Assembly (NCBI GenBank): GCA_029940175.1
Contig: JAOZRM010000027.1
Location: 5,146 to 20,019, forward strand
DNA length: 14,874 bases
From: Candidatus Sabulitectum sp.
Lineage (GTDB): Bacteria > Fermentibacterota > Fermentibacteria > Fermentibacterales > JCC-6
Direction: 5' to 3'
Made by a program: the position numbers and the translations under genes
Shown here: piece after piece, positions 1 through 6,915 of the stretch
How the letters are laid out: each line of letters starts with the position of its first letter
How positions within the stretch are numbered: position 1 is the first letter of the stretch
The notes under the pieces: generated by a model
What the model was told of the DNA's origin: nothing
Seen by the model: the letters and a program-made list of their open reading frames with translations, nothing else
Databases searched by the model: none

Positions 1-7
1 CCTTTGA
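1..7 (-). promoter_or_regulatory. Putative ribosome binding site of an off-window gene
   Basis: Read on the minus strand, the bases right after the AddB-like stop codon are TCAAAGG, and the window then ends. The AAAGG is a plausible Shine-Dalgarno core for a further minus-strand gene starting a few bases outside the window. AddB genes are usually followed by addA, so a UvrD-like helicase/nuclease is the natural guess. The gene itself is not visible. Confidence 0.3.
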
Positions 8-2611
8 CTATTTTATGTGTAAAATCACTGGTTGGTTTTTCTCCGGGAATTTTCCCTGTGCTATTGACTCTACTATCTCAAGAACCCGCTCTTCAAATTC
101 GGAGTTAATTCCTGCAAGATCGCTGTTGGAGAGAGACTTGAATGTGATATTCCCATTACCCTCCATGTATATGTACGCAGCTTCCGCTAGAGGTGTATAC
201 CCATTCTGAAGGGCAAGATTTCTGTAAAACGGAAGTTGGAACAAGTTCTTTTTAATCAGGCTGGTTACAGTAACAGGCCTGGGTTTGCCAGTTTTCAGGT
301 CGGCAAGAATGTATTCTTCCTTTTCATTCTTGAATATCAGATCAATTCTTCCACCTGCAGGTAACCCGGCTATTGTTCCCGACAGACTCTTTTCACTCTC
401 GACAAAAGTCCAGCTCTTTTCAGCGAGCCTGTCTGTGAGACTGCTTATTCCGTTAACCAGATGTTCCATCCATATCTCTGCCAGAGTAGCTGAACCCAGG
501 TTGGCTGCAAGATCACGGCTTTTGCATATCTGTTTTACAGTTGTGGAAAGGCAGCCTTGTTTCTTAAGAACCTCTTCCACGCACTTGTGAACCAGCGATC
601 CTCTGGTTCGGGGGTCAGGCTCCGACCTTACTGGAAATGCTTCAGCGCCTCTGATATTCCAGACATCAGTCATGAGGAAAGAGAATGGATCTCTGGCATA
701 GTTTTCAAGTCCTGTGGCTGTGAGATTTTCAAGCAGATACAGCCCTTCTCCTATCATTCCACTGTGAATTGCTGCGGGAGAGGGGTTCTCCGGATCAAAT
801 CCGAGTCTCTCAATCTGGCATGTTGTGGAGGAATCAAGAAAAGGAGGATTGTCCGGTATGGTAAGTACAGTTACAGGGGAATCTGAGAGATGATTCTCCT
901 TTACAGGATAAGCATCCTGGAGAAGCGGTGTGAGAAACGGAGAAACAGCAACAGGTCTGCCTGAGGAATCCGTTTTTCTGCAAATTATGGAGATTTTCTC
1001 TTGAGCAGCCTCGAAAAGCTGTCTGAGTAAGAACGCATCTTCAGTCTCCCTGGTATCCGGTGATGGAAGCTGAAGCTGTTTTTTTACCTCAACAGGCAGT
1101 CTGGGGTCATTTACCGGTGGTCTGGGGAATCCGCCCTCTTCCAGTCCGGTGAGAATCAGAGCTTTTCTTAGTATACCCCTTGCTTTTTCAGGAGAGAGGA
1201 TAGAAACACCATATCGAGTAGAATCCGCTAATTTTACAGGATTGTCCAGCGCCGCCTTGATCATTTCCCTGAAGACAGAAAACGGTAAGATCTCTCCCAG
1301 AGTAAAGGAGGAAACAGGCAGGATTGATTCTGTAATTACTGCAGGAATACCGTTATTGGTAAGGAGAGAGAGAAGACGTAGTGTCTGCCTGATGTATTCT
1401 TCTGGAGCAGCCTCTTCCGGCAGCTCCTGGAAGAAGTTTACAATTGCTTCTGCAAAGGGAAATTTTGTTTCACCAAGTGATTCCAGAGAGAACCTGGCTC
1501 CCGTTTTTGCTCCATGCGCCGCATAAGAAGCTGCATCAGGTGTACCATCCATAGTTATGGCACCGGTTAAAAGCAGTTTTTCAATATCCCTGTGATGGAA
1601 CCGGTTATCCTTCAACTGTAGCAGTTTTTGAATAAGCATTCCAGCAGGTATTGCTGATGCTTGAACATTCAGGGGAGCAGCGCAAGGAATTTTCGCCAGA
1701 TGCATCTGCTCAGTAAGTTGTTTTGCATCATCACCTGTTGCTATTACGGCGATATCATGATCTTCATAAGAGTTTCTCAGCGTCTTTATTTTGTTAACCA
1801 CTGCGCTGGTAAACCCGGTTCCGGAACCGCAGAGCAGCAGCTCAATTCCTCCTGCATCACCAGGAGATTTTTCTGTAAGAAAGTTCTCTGCAAACTGAGC
1901 CATGGTAGAAAGAGGCATGGTTCCGTCAACCCGATGAGTCTCCCCGATACCAAGACCGGTGAGGAAGCTTGTGGTTCGCCTGGATGTTTCCCGCCAGTGA
2001 TGTGATGGATGCACAGGGGAAAACCAGAGGATGTCCACAGTTTTTGAGAGCAGCTTGATGTACTTTCTTTGAGCGGGGTTAAGATCGTAGAATCCGTAAA
2101 ACATGCAGGTTTGAAATTTGCATGCTTCCTTTGGGATTTCAGCATTGATGAGATCCGGGGAAACTGTATCAAGGTTGTTTCGCAGGGCACAGTAGGCAAT
2201 GAATTTTTCAGAAGTCCGGAGAACCTCTTTATGAAGATCTTTGGTTGATTCAGCCACAACGCTGAATATGTCTGCAGATACACCCATTTCAATCAGTTTT
2301 TCGAAAAAAGTCGCTGCCGTCCGGGCACTTTCAGTGGGATAACCAGCCTGGCAGGCAATAGCAATGAGCAGAGTTTCAGGGATAGTGGTTCCGGTAACTG
2401 AAGAGGCAAGGGTTTTTGAAAGCGCAGGAAACCCCGGTAAGAATCTAACCCCGGCAACTTCACCGGGGATCATATTCATAAGCCGCTCCGCAAGCGACTG
2501 TCCTGCAGTAATAACTGCTATTTTTTTATGATTCCTGGATTTATTGAATTCAGATAGCCAGCTGATTTCCAATGCACGCCAGTGCCCATGAAAAACAGAC
2601 CTGATAGCCAC
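8..2611 (-). CDS. addB: AddB-like PD-(D/E)XK nuclease (RecB-family exonuclease subunit)
   Basis: An 867-residue protein with the architecture of the AddB/RexB subunit of AddAB-type recombination nucleases, which process double-strand DNA ends for homologous recombination in the cytoplasm. The C-terminal RecB-type nuclease core is complete: RGSLVH with His675, GRIDLIF with Asp757, ADLKTGK with Asp771 and Lys773, and the trailing QLPFY (Gln792, Tyr796). The middle carries the helicase-derived signature GLEEGGFPRPPVNDPRLP (489-506) followed by RETEDAFLLRQLFEAA. Two usual features are missing. The N-terminal Walker A loop is not recognisable (VITAGQSLAERL occupies its place). The cysteine that precedes PF in iron-sulfur AddB proteins is Asp (ARDPFSFL, 639-646), and no C-terminal cysteine cluster exists. 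The start is GTG, directly adjacent to the TAA of the upstream gene, behind GGAGGAAGCAGGAAAG. AddB-like is well supported; a complete AddAB complex is inferred because addA is not seen. Confidence 0.82.
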   Translation of the reverse strand: MAIRSVFHGHWRALEISWLSEFNKSRNHKKIAVITAGQSLAERLMNMIPGEVAGVRFLPGFPALSKTLASSVTGTTIPETLLIAIACQAGYPTESARTAATFFEKLIEMGVSADIFSVVAESTKDLHKEVLRTSEKFIAYCALRNNLDTVSPDLINAEIPKEACKFQTCMFYGFYDLNPAQRKYIKLLSKTVDILWFSPVHPSHHWRETSRRTTSFLTGLGIGETHRVDGTMPLSTMAQFAENFLTEKSPGDAGGIELLLCGSGTGFTSAVVNKIKTLRNSYEDHDIAVIATGDDAKQLTEQMHLAKIPCAAPLNVQASAIPAGMLIQKLLQLKDNRFHHRDIEKLLLTGAITMDGTPDAASYAAHGAKTGARFSLESLGETKFPFAEAIVNFFQELPEEAAPEEYIRQTLRLLSLLTNNGIPAVITESILPVSSFTLGEILPFSVFREMIKAALDNPVKLADSTRYGVSILSPEKARGILRKALILTGLEEGGFPRPPVNDPRLPVEVKKQLQLPSPDTRETEDAFLLRQLFEAAQEKISIICRKTDSSGRPVAVSPFLTPLLQDAYPVKENHLSDSPVTVLTIPDNPPFLDSSTTCQIERLGFDPENPSPAAIHSGMIGEGLYLLENLTATGLENYARDPFSFLMTDVWNIRGAEAFPVRSEPDPRTRGSLVHKCVEEVLKKQGCLSTTVKQICKSRDLAANLGSATLAEIWMEHLVNGISSLTDRLAEKSWTFVESEKSLSGTIAGLPAGGRIDLIFKNEKEEYILADLKTGKPRPVTVTSLIKKNLFQLPFYRNLALQNGYTPLAEAAYIYMEGNGNITFKSLSNSDLAGINSEFEERVLEIVESIAQGKFPEKNQPVILHIK

Positions 2612-3385
2612 TTACTTCTTTCCTGCTTCCTCCAGCATTTTCCATAAGCGCTTTCGATCTCTGGGCATTCTGTAAGTGGAGCCTCCTACTATCAGTCTGA
2701 CTTTCTCAAGGGAAACTCTTTCGAAGAGATCACTTCTGGGTCTGTCTCCATAAGCTTCTTCAGTGCAGGCTTTTTCAGACCCAACCACCACAATTGGTGT
2801 GATTCCAGCCTCAAGAGCTTTTGCAACAATGGAAGCAGATTCAATTTTGTTCACAAAGAATGACTGTGTTATGCTGTCTGCTCCCAGAACGGGAACGGCC
2901 CCATCTTTTATGGCTGTAGAAATTCTGGAGTCAGCGATCAGTTTCACCTTGAACCCATTGTTCTTAAGGGCTTTTGCGCTTTCGCGACCCTCTTCACCCG
3001 GTTTCGAATGAGTCTGATAGATGAGCTCTATACGGTTCTTTCTGTGCTCAAGGGCTCGTAGAACGCTACCGCTGTTTGAGTGGCAGATAATGATGTTCTT
3101 TGAATTGGCAAGTGCTTTGTAAAGTTGGATGCCGGCTGCGGTAGAATCTGCTCTTACCTGCTTCTGAAGCTCTTTGGCAACCTCCTTGTGCTTGAACAGA
3201 GGAGCAGCCTGCAATCGGTTTGCAAGATAGTTCAGCGAAACCATGTCACCGGCTTTTTCTCTGATATTATCTGCGAGTTTTTCACCTTTGAGATATCCAA
3301 GAACTATATGGTTCAGTACTTTTATGTATATTCCAGACGCACCGGACGTTGGATCGTTGGTAAGTTCGTCAATCAAATTACTCAT
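2612..3385 (-). CDS. eIF2B/IF-2B-fold protein (translation initiation factor 2B alpha/beta/delta family)
   Basis: A 257-residue cytoplasmic protein of the IF-2B superfamily, which contains eIF2B regulatory subunits, methylthioribose-1-phosphate isomerase (MtnA) and archaeal ribose-1,5-bisphosphate isomerase. Visible family blocks are IIICHSNSGSVLRAL (98-112), a KPGEEGRESAKAL substrate-loop-like block (128-140), and LGADSITQSFFVNKI (167-181) with the conserved GAD (Asp170) and NKI. Aligned to the MtnA THCN block, the catalytic cysteine position seems to be Ser103, with the only nearby cysteine two residues earlier, so isomerase activity is doubtful. I chose the ATG at 3385 because AAAGGAGT sits 10 bases upstream. 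A longer reading from TTG at 3409 would place that ribosome site inside the coding region. The gene is first in an operon and its stop touches the AddB-like start. Family membership is firm; the substrate is unknown. Confidence 0.8.
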   Translation of the reverse strand: MSNLIDELTNDPTSGASGIYIKVLNHIVLGYLKGEKLADNIREKAGDMVSLNYLANRLQAAPLFKHKEVAKELQKQVRADSTAAGIQLYKALANSKNIIICHSNSGSVLRALEHRKNRIELIYQTHSKPGEEGRESAKALKNNGFKVKLIADSRISTAIKDGAVPVLGADSITQSFFVNKIESASIVAKALEAGITPIVVVGSEKACTEEAYGDRPRSDLFERVSLEKVRLIVGGSTYRMPRDRKRLWKMLEEAGKK

Positions 3386-3395
3386 AAGAAACGAG

Positions 3396-3403
3396 ACTCC
3401 TTT
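3396..3403 (-). promoter_or_regulatory. Ribosome binding site fixing the eIF2B-like start
   Basis: AAAGGAGT on the minus strand lies 10 bases before ATG 3385. It overlaps the first codons of the alternative TTG start at 3409, which argues that the ATG is the real start. Confidence 0.6.
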
Positions 3404-3411
3404 CTTCAATT

Positions 3412-4146
3412 ATGGCTCCTAATACGACAAGAAACGCCGGTCGTCAACTGCTGATCACAAGAAATCGGTTGAGGACTGAAAGAAATAGTTCTAAAATAGC
3501 GTCGCTGAAGCGAATAGAAGCGGGTTTGCTGCTTGAGCTGGGCCAGGGTGATGCTGCAGTGGCAGTGGCGACTTCACTGGTTGAATTGAATCCTGAAGGA
3601 AGTGGAGAGCACGCCTTTCTTGCAGATGTACTTGCAAGAACCTTTTCCTGGCGTGCTGCGGAAGATGAATTCACTGTTGCTCATGGCTTATGCATTCGCG
3701 CAGGGAACCACGAAAAAGCTTTTTCTCTGGCATCCGGGCCACTATTTCTGCTTGCAGAGGCAAGGGGAGATCACGGAAGATGTCTTGAGATCGCACCCAT
3801 GGGAATTCTTCGCAACAGGGCTCTGAGGCTGGCGGGGAGGGAGCAGGAATCAGTTTCCGGTGAAGCGATTTCTCCATGGCGGGAAATAACTGTTCTAGAG
3901 AAGGTTTTGAGCGGTGGAAATCCACATTCGCTTCCCGGTCTCCTGGCTGACTGGACCTGCGGAGAAGCTGAGTGGCGATGGCGTATATTGTTCGAGGGAG
4001 CAGGCTCTGCCATTGAAGCAGGCATGAGTGCGAAACCGTGGAAAAAGTATATGAAGCAGACCAGAACAAGGGTGCTTGATCCCCGTTACTTTATTGAAAG
4101 AAGAGAGCTGAAGCGGTTACTCGGCAGGGGTTTTGTCAACAAATAG
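3412..4146 (+). CDS. Hypothetical TPR-like helical-repeat protein
   Basis: A 244-residue, probably cytoplasmic protein that I do not recognise. It has no signal peptide or membrane segment. Residues 33-100 look like two tetratricopeptide-type helix pairs: RIEAGLLLELGQGDAAVAVA followed by LVELNPEG, then AFLADVLARTFSWRAAEDEF. The second half is basic and Trp/Arg-rich (EAEWRWRILFEG, then KPWKKYMKQTRTRVLDPRYF) and has no known motif. The ATG at 3412 lacks a ribosome site, and the coding start overlaps the promoter of the divergent eIF2B-like gene. The true start may be further in, for example TTG at 3469, or the message may be leaderless. The gmd promoter overlaps its last codons. Its length, its composition resembling the neighbours and the absence of a better antisense reading support a real gene. 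Its function is unknown. Confidence 0.6.
   Translation: MAPNTTRNAGRQLLITRNRLRTERNSSKIASLKRIEAGLLLELGQGDAAVAVATSLVELNPEGSGEHAFLADVLARTFSWRAAEDEFTVAHGLCIRAGNHEKAFSLASGPLFLLAEARGDHGRCLEIAPMGILRNRALRLAGREQESVSGEAISPWREITVLEKVLSGGNPHSLPGLLADWTCGEAEWRWRILFEGAGSAIEAGMSAKPWKKYMKQTRTRVLDPRYFIERRELKRLLGRGFVNK
3419..3447 (-). promoter_or_regulatory. Sigma70-type promoter for the eIF2B-like/addB operon
   Basis: On the minus strand TTGACG (3442-3447) is followed after exactly 17 bases by TATTAG (3419-3424). This gives a predicted start near 3412 and a leader of about 27 bases carrying the AAAGGAGT ribosome site. The -35 matches consensus at 5 of 6 positions and the -10 at 4 of 6. The element lies inside the first codons of the divergent plus-strand gene. 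Confidence 0.5.
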
Positions 4147-4161
4147 ATAAGGTGTTATCTT
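4133..4161 (+). promoter_or_regulatory. Sigma70-type promoter upstream of gmd, with an operator-like inverted repeat
   Basis: TTGTCA (4133-4138) and TATCTT (4156-4161) are separated by exactly 17 bases. The -35 matches 5 of 6 and the -10 matches 4 of 6. Transcription would start near 4168, about 20-30 bases before gmd. An inverted repeat, GATAA-GGTG-TTATC (4146-4159), spans the spacer and part of the -10, where a repressor could act. It could also fold as a small hairpin at the end of the upstream gene. Confidence 0.45.
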
Positions 4162-4183
4162 AGCGTCAGTTTTCTCCTCGGTG

Positions 4184-4188
4184 AAAGG
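4184..4188 (+). promoter_or_regulatory. Ribosome binding site deciding the gmd start
   Basis: AAAGG abuts the ATG at 4189 with no spacer, which is too close to serve it, but lies about 9 bases from the in-frame TTG at 4198. The only other site for the ATG is a weak GGTG at 4180-4183. This favours TTG as the start. Confidence 0.4.
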
Positions 4189-4197
4189 ATGAATAGT

Positions 4198-5178
4198 TTG
4201 AAGAAAGCTCTGATAACCGGAATAACCGGTCAGGATGGGTCTTACCTGACGGAACTGCTTCTTGAAAAGGGGTACACTGTTCATGGAATAGTGCGCCGTT
4301 CAAGCAGTTTCAATCGTAATCGTATTGAACACCTGATACAGGACAAGAATACATACGGAGAGACCTTATTTCTTCATTACGGTGATCTGGCAGATTCCAG
4401 CGCACTGAACAGGATCATAGAAAAAACTGAGCCAGACGAGGTTTATAATCTAGCTGCTCAGAGTCATGTTGGTATTTCCTTCAAGGTTCCAGAGTATACA
4501 TGTGATGTGGATGCTATCGGGGTAGTTCGACTTCTTGATGCACTGAGAGAGACTGGAATGGCCGGAAGCACCAAATTTTACCAGGCTTCTACCAGTGAAC
4601 AATTCGGATCCAGCCCTCCTCCGCAGAACCTTGATACCCCCTTCAGGCCACGAAGCCCGTATGCAGCAGCCAAACTCTGTGCACACTGGATGGTTGTTAA
4701 TTACAGAGAAGGCTACAATATGCATGCCTCAAACGGAATTCTTTTCAATCATGAATCACCAAGAAGAGGAGAGAACTTCGTAACAAGAAAGATTGCCAGG
4801 GAAGCAGCCAGGATCAAGATGGGACTCAGCACACAGCTCAGCCTTGGAAATCTGGATGCCAAGCGTGACTGGGGTCATGCAAAGGATTATGTGAAGGCAA
4901 TGTTTCTAATGCTTCAGCAGCCTGAACCGGATGATTATGTGATAGCCACAGGAGAGATGTACTCGGTTAGAGATTTTCTGGAGGAGGCCTTTACCTACCT
5001 CCAGCTTAATTGGCAGGATTATGTAGTAAGTGATCCCCGTTATATGAGACCTACGGAAGTTGATGCTCTTTGTGGCGACTCCACAAAGGCTAGAAAAGTT
5101 CTGGGGTGGATACCCGAAATGGACTTCACTTCACTGGTTAGAGAAATGGTTGATGCCGAGATCATTCGGCTGAACTGA
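4198..5178 (+). CDS. gmd: GDP-mannose 4,6-dehydratase
   Basis: An extended short-chain dehydrogenase that converts GDP-D-mannose to GDP-4-keto-6-deoxy-D-mannose, the precursor of GDP-fucose, GDP-rhamnose and related sugars for surface glycans. Numbered from TTG 4198 (326 residues), the NADP-binding loop is GITGQDG (8-14). The catalytic residues are Thr132 and Glu134 in the STSEQFG block and Tyr155/Lys159 in SPYAAAK. The typical NHESPRRGENFVTRKI block also follows. The protein is full length for bacterial GMD. I chose TTG because the ribosome site is correctly spaced for it and the product then begins MKKALITGITGQDG, as family members do; ATG 4189 would add three residues. No GDP-fucose synthase or GDP-rhamnose reductase follows. 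The next gene is a DUF1015 protein 17 bases on, so the final sugar is unknown. Confidence 0.95.
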   Translation: MKKALITGITGQDGSYLTELLLEKGYTVHGIVRRSSSFNRNRIEHLIQDKNTYGETLFLHYGDLADSSALNRIIEKTEPDEVYNLAAQSHVGISFKVPEYTCDVDAIGVVRLLDALRETGMAGSTKFYQASTSEQFGSSPPPQNLDTPFRPRSPYAAAKLCAHWMVVNYREGYNMHASNGILFNHESPRRGENFVTRKIAREAARIKMGLSTQLSLGNLDAKRDWGHAKDYVKAMFLMLQQPEPDDYVIATGEMYSVRDFLEEAFTYLQLNWQDYVVSDPRYMRPTEVDALCGDSTKARKVLGWIPEMDFTSLVREMVDAEIIRLN

Positions 5179-5195
5179 TACCGGAGGAAAAAGAT

Positions 5196-6434
5196 ATGTC
5201 AGTAGTTAGACCTTTCAGGGGCCTGCGGCCCAGCAGAGAATTTGCTGAGAAGATAGCTTCTCCACCATATGATGTACTCGATTCACAGGAAGCCCGGAAC
5301 CTGGTAAAAGACAATCCTCTTAGCTTTCTCAGGGTTGTTAAGCCTGAGGTAGACCTTGCACCCGAGATCGATCTTTACAGTGAAGAGGTTTACCAGCAGG
5401 GAGCTCGGAACCTTCGTCGACTCATGGAAGACGGCCTGATGGCACAGGATGGAAATCCAAATTTTTATTTTTACCGTCAGATCATGGGTGATCATTCTCA
5501 GATCGGTCTGGTAGCTTCTGTTTCAGCTGAAGATTACGACAACGATGTTATAAAAAAACATGAATTTACCAGAAAAGAAAAAGAAGAAGATCGCATTCGT
5601 CACATTGAAACTCAGAATGCCCAGTGCGGTCCTGTGTTTCTTACATATCCTGATCTCGGTGAGCTCGATGCTATCCAGCAGTCAGTTTGTGCAGGAGAAC
5701 CGGAATATGACTTTACTGCTGATGATGGTATACGCCACACTTTCTGGGTTGTATCAAGTTCTGAGATAAGTCACGGTATCAGCGAACTTTTCACAACAAA
5801 GGTACCTTTCCTTTACGTAGCTGACGGACACCATCGAAGTGCCTCAGGAGCCATTGTCGCAAGCCGCAGAAAAAATGCCAATTCAGGCCACACAGGTCGC
5901 GAGGAATACAACTATTTCCTTGCAGTTATCTTTCCCAAGAGTCAGATGAAGATCCTGGCATACAACCGTGCAGTTAAGGATCTGGAAGGCAGAAGTTCTC
6001 AGCAGTTCATTGAAGAGATATCGAAGAAATTTACTGTGGAGAAAACTGGTGTAAAGGAGCCTTCTGAAAACCAGGAATTCAGTATGTATGTGGGCAGTGA
6101 CTGGTACACCATCAAACCGCTTGCAGGAACATTTTCCGCTGATGATCCGGTAAAAAGCCTTGATGCAAGTATTCTTCAAGAGAATCTTCTTAATCCTGTT
6201 CTCGGAATAGAGAACCCGAGAACTGCAGCACACATCAAATTTGTGGGTGGAATACGGGGAACGGCTGAATTGGAAAAACTGGTTGATTCAGGGGAGTATT
6301 CAGTTGCTTTCTCCATGTATCCAACATCTGTAGACCAGCTTATTGCTGTTGCAGACAGTGGGAATGTCATGCCGCCAAAATCCACCTGGTTCGAGCCTAA
6401 ACTTCGTAGCGGGCTGGTAGTGCATGCTCTCTAG
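5196..6434 (+). CDS. DUF1015 family protein
   Basis: A 412-residue soluble protein matching the DUF1015 family along its whole length. The blocks seen are VRPFRGLRPS...SPPYDV (4-27), HEFTRKEKEEDRIRHIETQ (122-140), VADGHHRSASGAI (208-220) and the C-terminal MPPKSTWFEPKLRSGL (392-407). The strictly conserved DGHHR and KST/PK positions suggest an enzyme active site, but I know of no firmly assigned reaction for this branch and do not assign one. GGAGGA is well spaced before ATG 5196. The gene is 17 bases after gmd and its last 11 bases overlap the next gene, so it is almost certainly co-transcribed with both. Family assignment is strong; function is open. Confidence 0.88.
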   Translation: MSVVRPFRGLRPSREFAEKIASPPYDVLDSQEARNLVKDNPLSFLRVVKPEVDLAPEIDLYSEEVYQQGARNLRRLMEDGLMAQDGNPNFYFYRQIMGDHSQIGLVASVSAEDYDNDVIKKHEFTRKEKEEDRIRHIETQNAQCGPVFLTYPDLGELDAIQQSVCAGEPEYDFTADDGIRHTFWVVSSSEISHGISELFTTKVPFLYVADGHHRSASGAIVASRRKNANSGHTGREEYNYFLAVIFPKSQMKILAYNRAVKDLEGRSSQQFIEEISKKFTVEKTGVKEPSENQEFSMYVGSDWYTIKPLAGTFSADDPVKSLDASILQENLLNPVLGIENPRTAAHIKFVGGIRGTAELEKLVDSGEYSVAFSMYPTSVDQLIAVADSGNVMPPKSTWFEPKLRSGLVVHAL

Positions 6435-6906
6435 AACTGCAGTTTTTCTTCTTGTGATTACTATCTCTTTTGGATGCGGGAATCACCCCGCATCTGATTC
6501 TGTAAAAGCTTTCACCATAGCTCTTGCCGATTCATCGTGGAGTGATGCCTGGGCTATGCTAACTCCTGAAACCCAGCTGACCTGGGATTCTACTGCAGTA
6601 GTGTTTCAGAATTTCGGCTATACAGAGAGTTCGGAATTTCTTTCCAGTCTGTCTGTTCCTGTCACGGAAGAGGAATTCAGCTCTCTCAACGGGGAATTGC
6701 TTTTTACAAGAATGGTTGAGAGTGCGCCTGCAATAGCAGAACTGTCCAGTTCTGTTCGTGATGTGGAACTTGTGGATTCAACCACTGCTCTTGTCACTAT
6801 TGCTACCTCTGCCGGAGAGCAAATTATACCTGTAGAGTTTGTGGAAGGTCACTGGCTGATTGATCTTACAACGCTTACACCTGCGCCTGAAACATCTGAT
6901 GAATAA
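6424..6906 (+). CDS. Small exported lipoprotein, unknown function
   Basis: A 160-residue protein with a lipoprotein signal: a hydrophobic core at residues 6-15 and a lipobox-like ISFGC ending at Cys18, followed by GNHPASDS. The mature part is acidic. It begins with a helix (SVKAFTIALADSSWSDAWAMLTPETQ) and continues with strand-like segments ending VEFVEGHWLIDL. This pattern recalls small NTF2/DUF4878-like lipoproteins, in which a helix is followed by a sheet ending in a G-x-W motif; I offer that only as a resemblance. It overlaps the end of the DUF1015 gene by 11 bases, which suggests translational coupling since no strong ribosome site precedes ATG 6424. The next gene, a membrane-anchored thioredoxin-fold protein, starts 9 bases later, so the two may work together in the periplasm. 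Confidence 0.75.
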   Translation: MLSRTAVFLLVITISFGCGNHPASDSVKAFTIALADSSWSDAWAMLTPETQLTWDSTAVVFQNFGYTESSEFLSSLSVPVTEEEFSSLNGELLFTRMVESAPAIAELSSSVRDVELVDSTTALVTIATSAGEQIIPVEFVEGHWLIDLTTLTPAPETSDE

Positions 6907-6915
6907 GGTGAACTT

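Noticed and set aside
1786..2292. Minus-strand 168-codon open frame
   Set aside because: An alternative frame inside the AddB-like gene, with random-looking composition and no family signature.
3386..3409. TTG start at 3409 for the eIF2B-like protein
   Set aside because: The AAAGGAGT ribosome site would be inside the coding region; ATG 3385 is correctly spaced.
4146..4161. Rho-independent terminator after the TPR-like gene
   Set aside because: The stem is only five AT-rich base pairs with no T-run. The segment fits a promoter with an operator-like repeat better.
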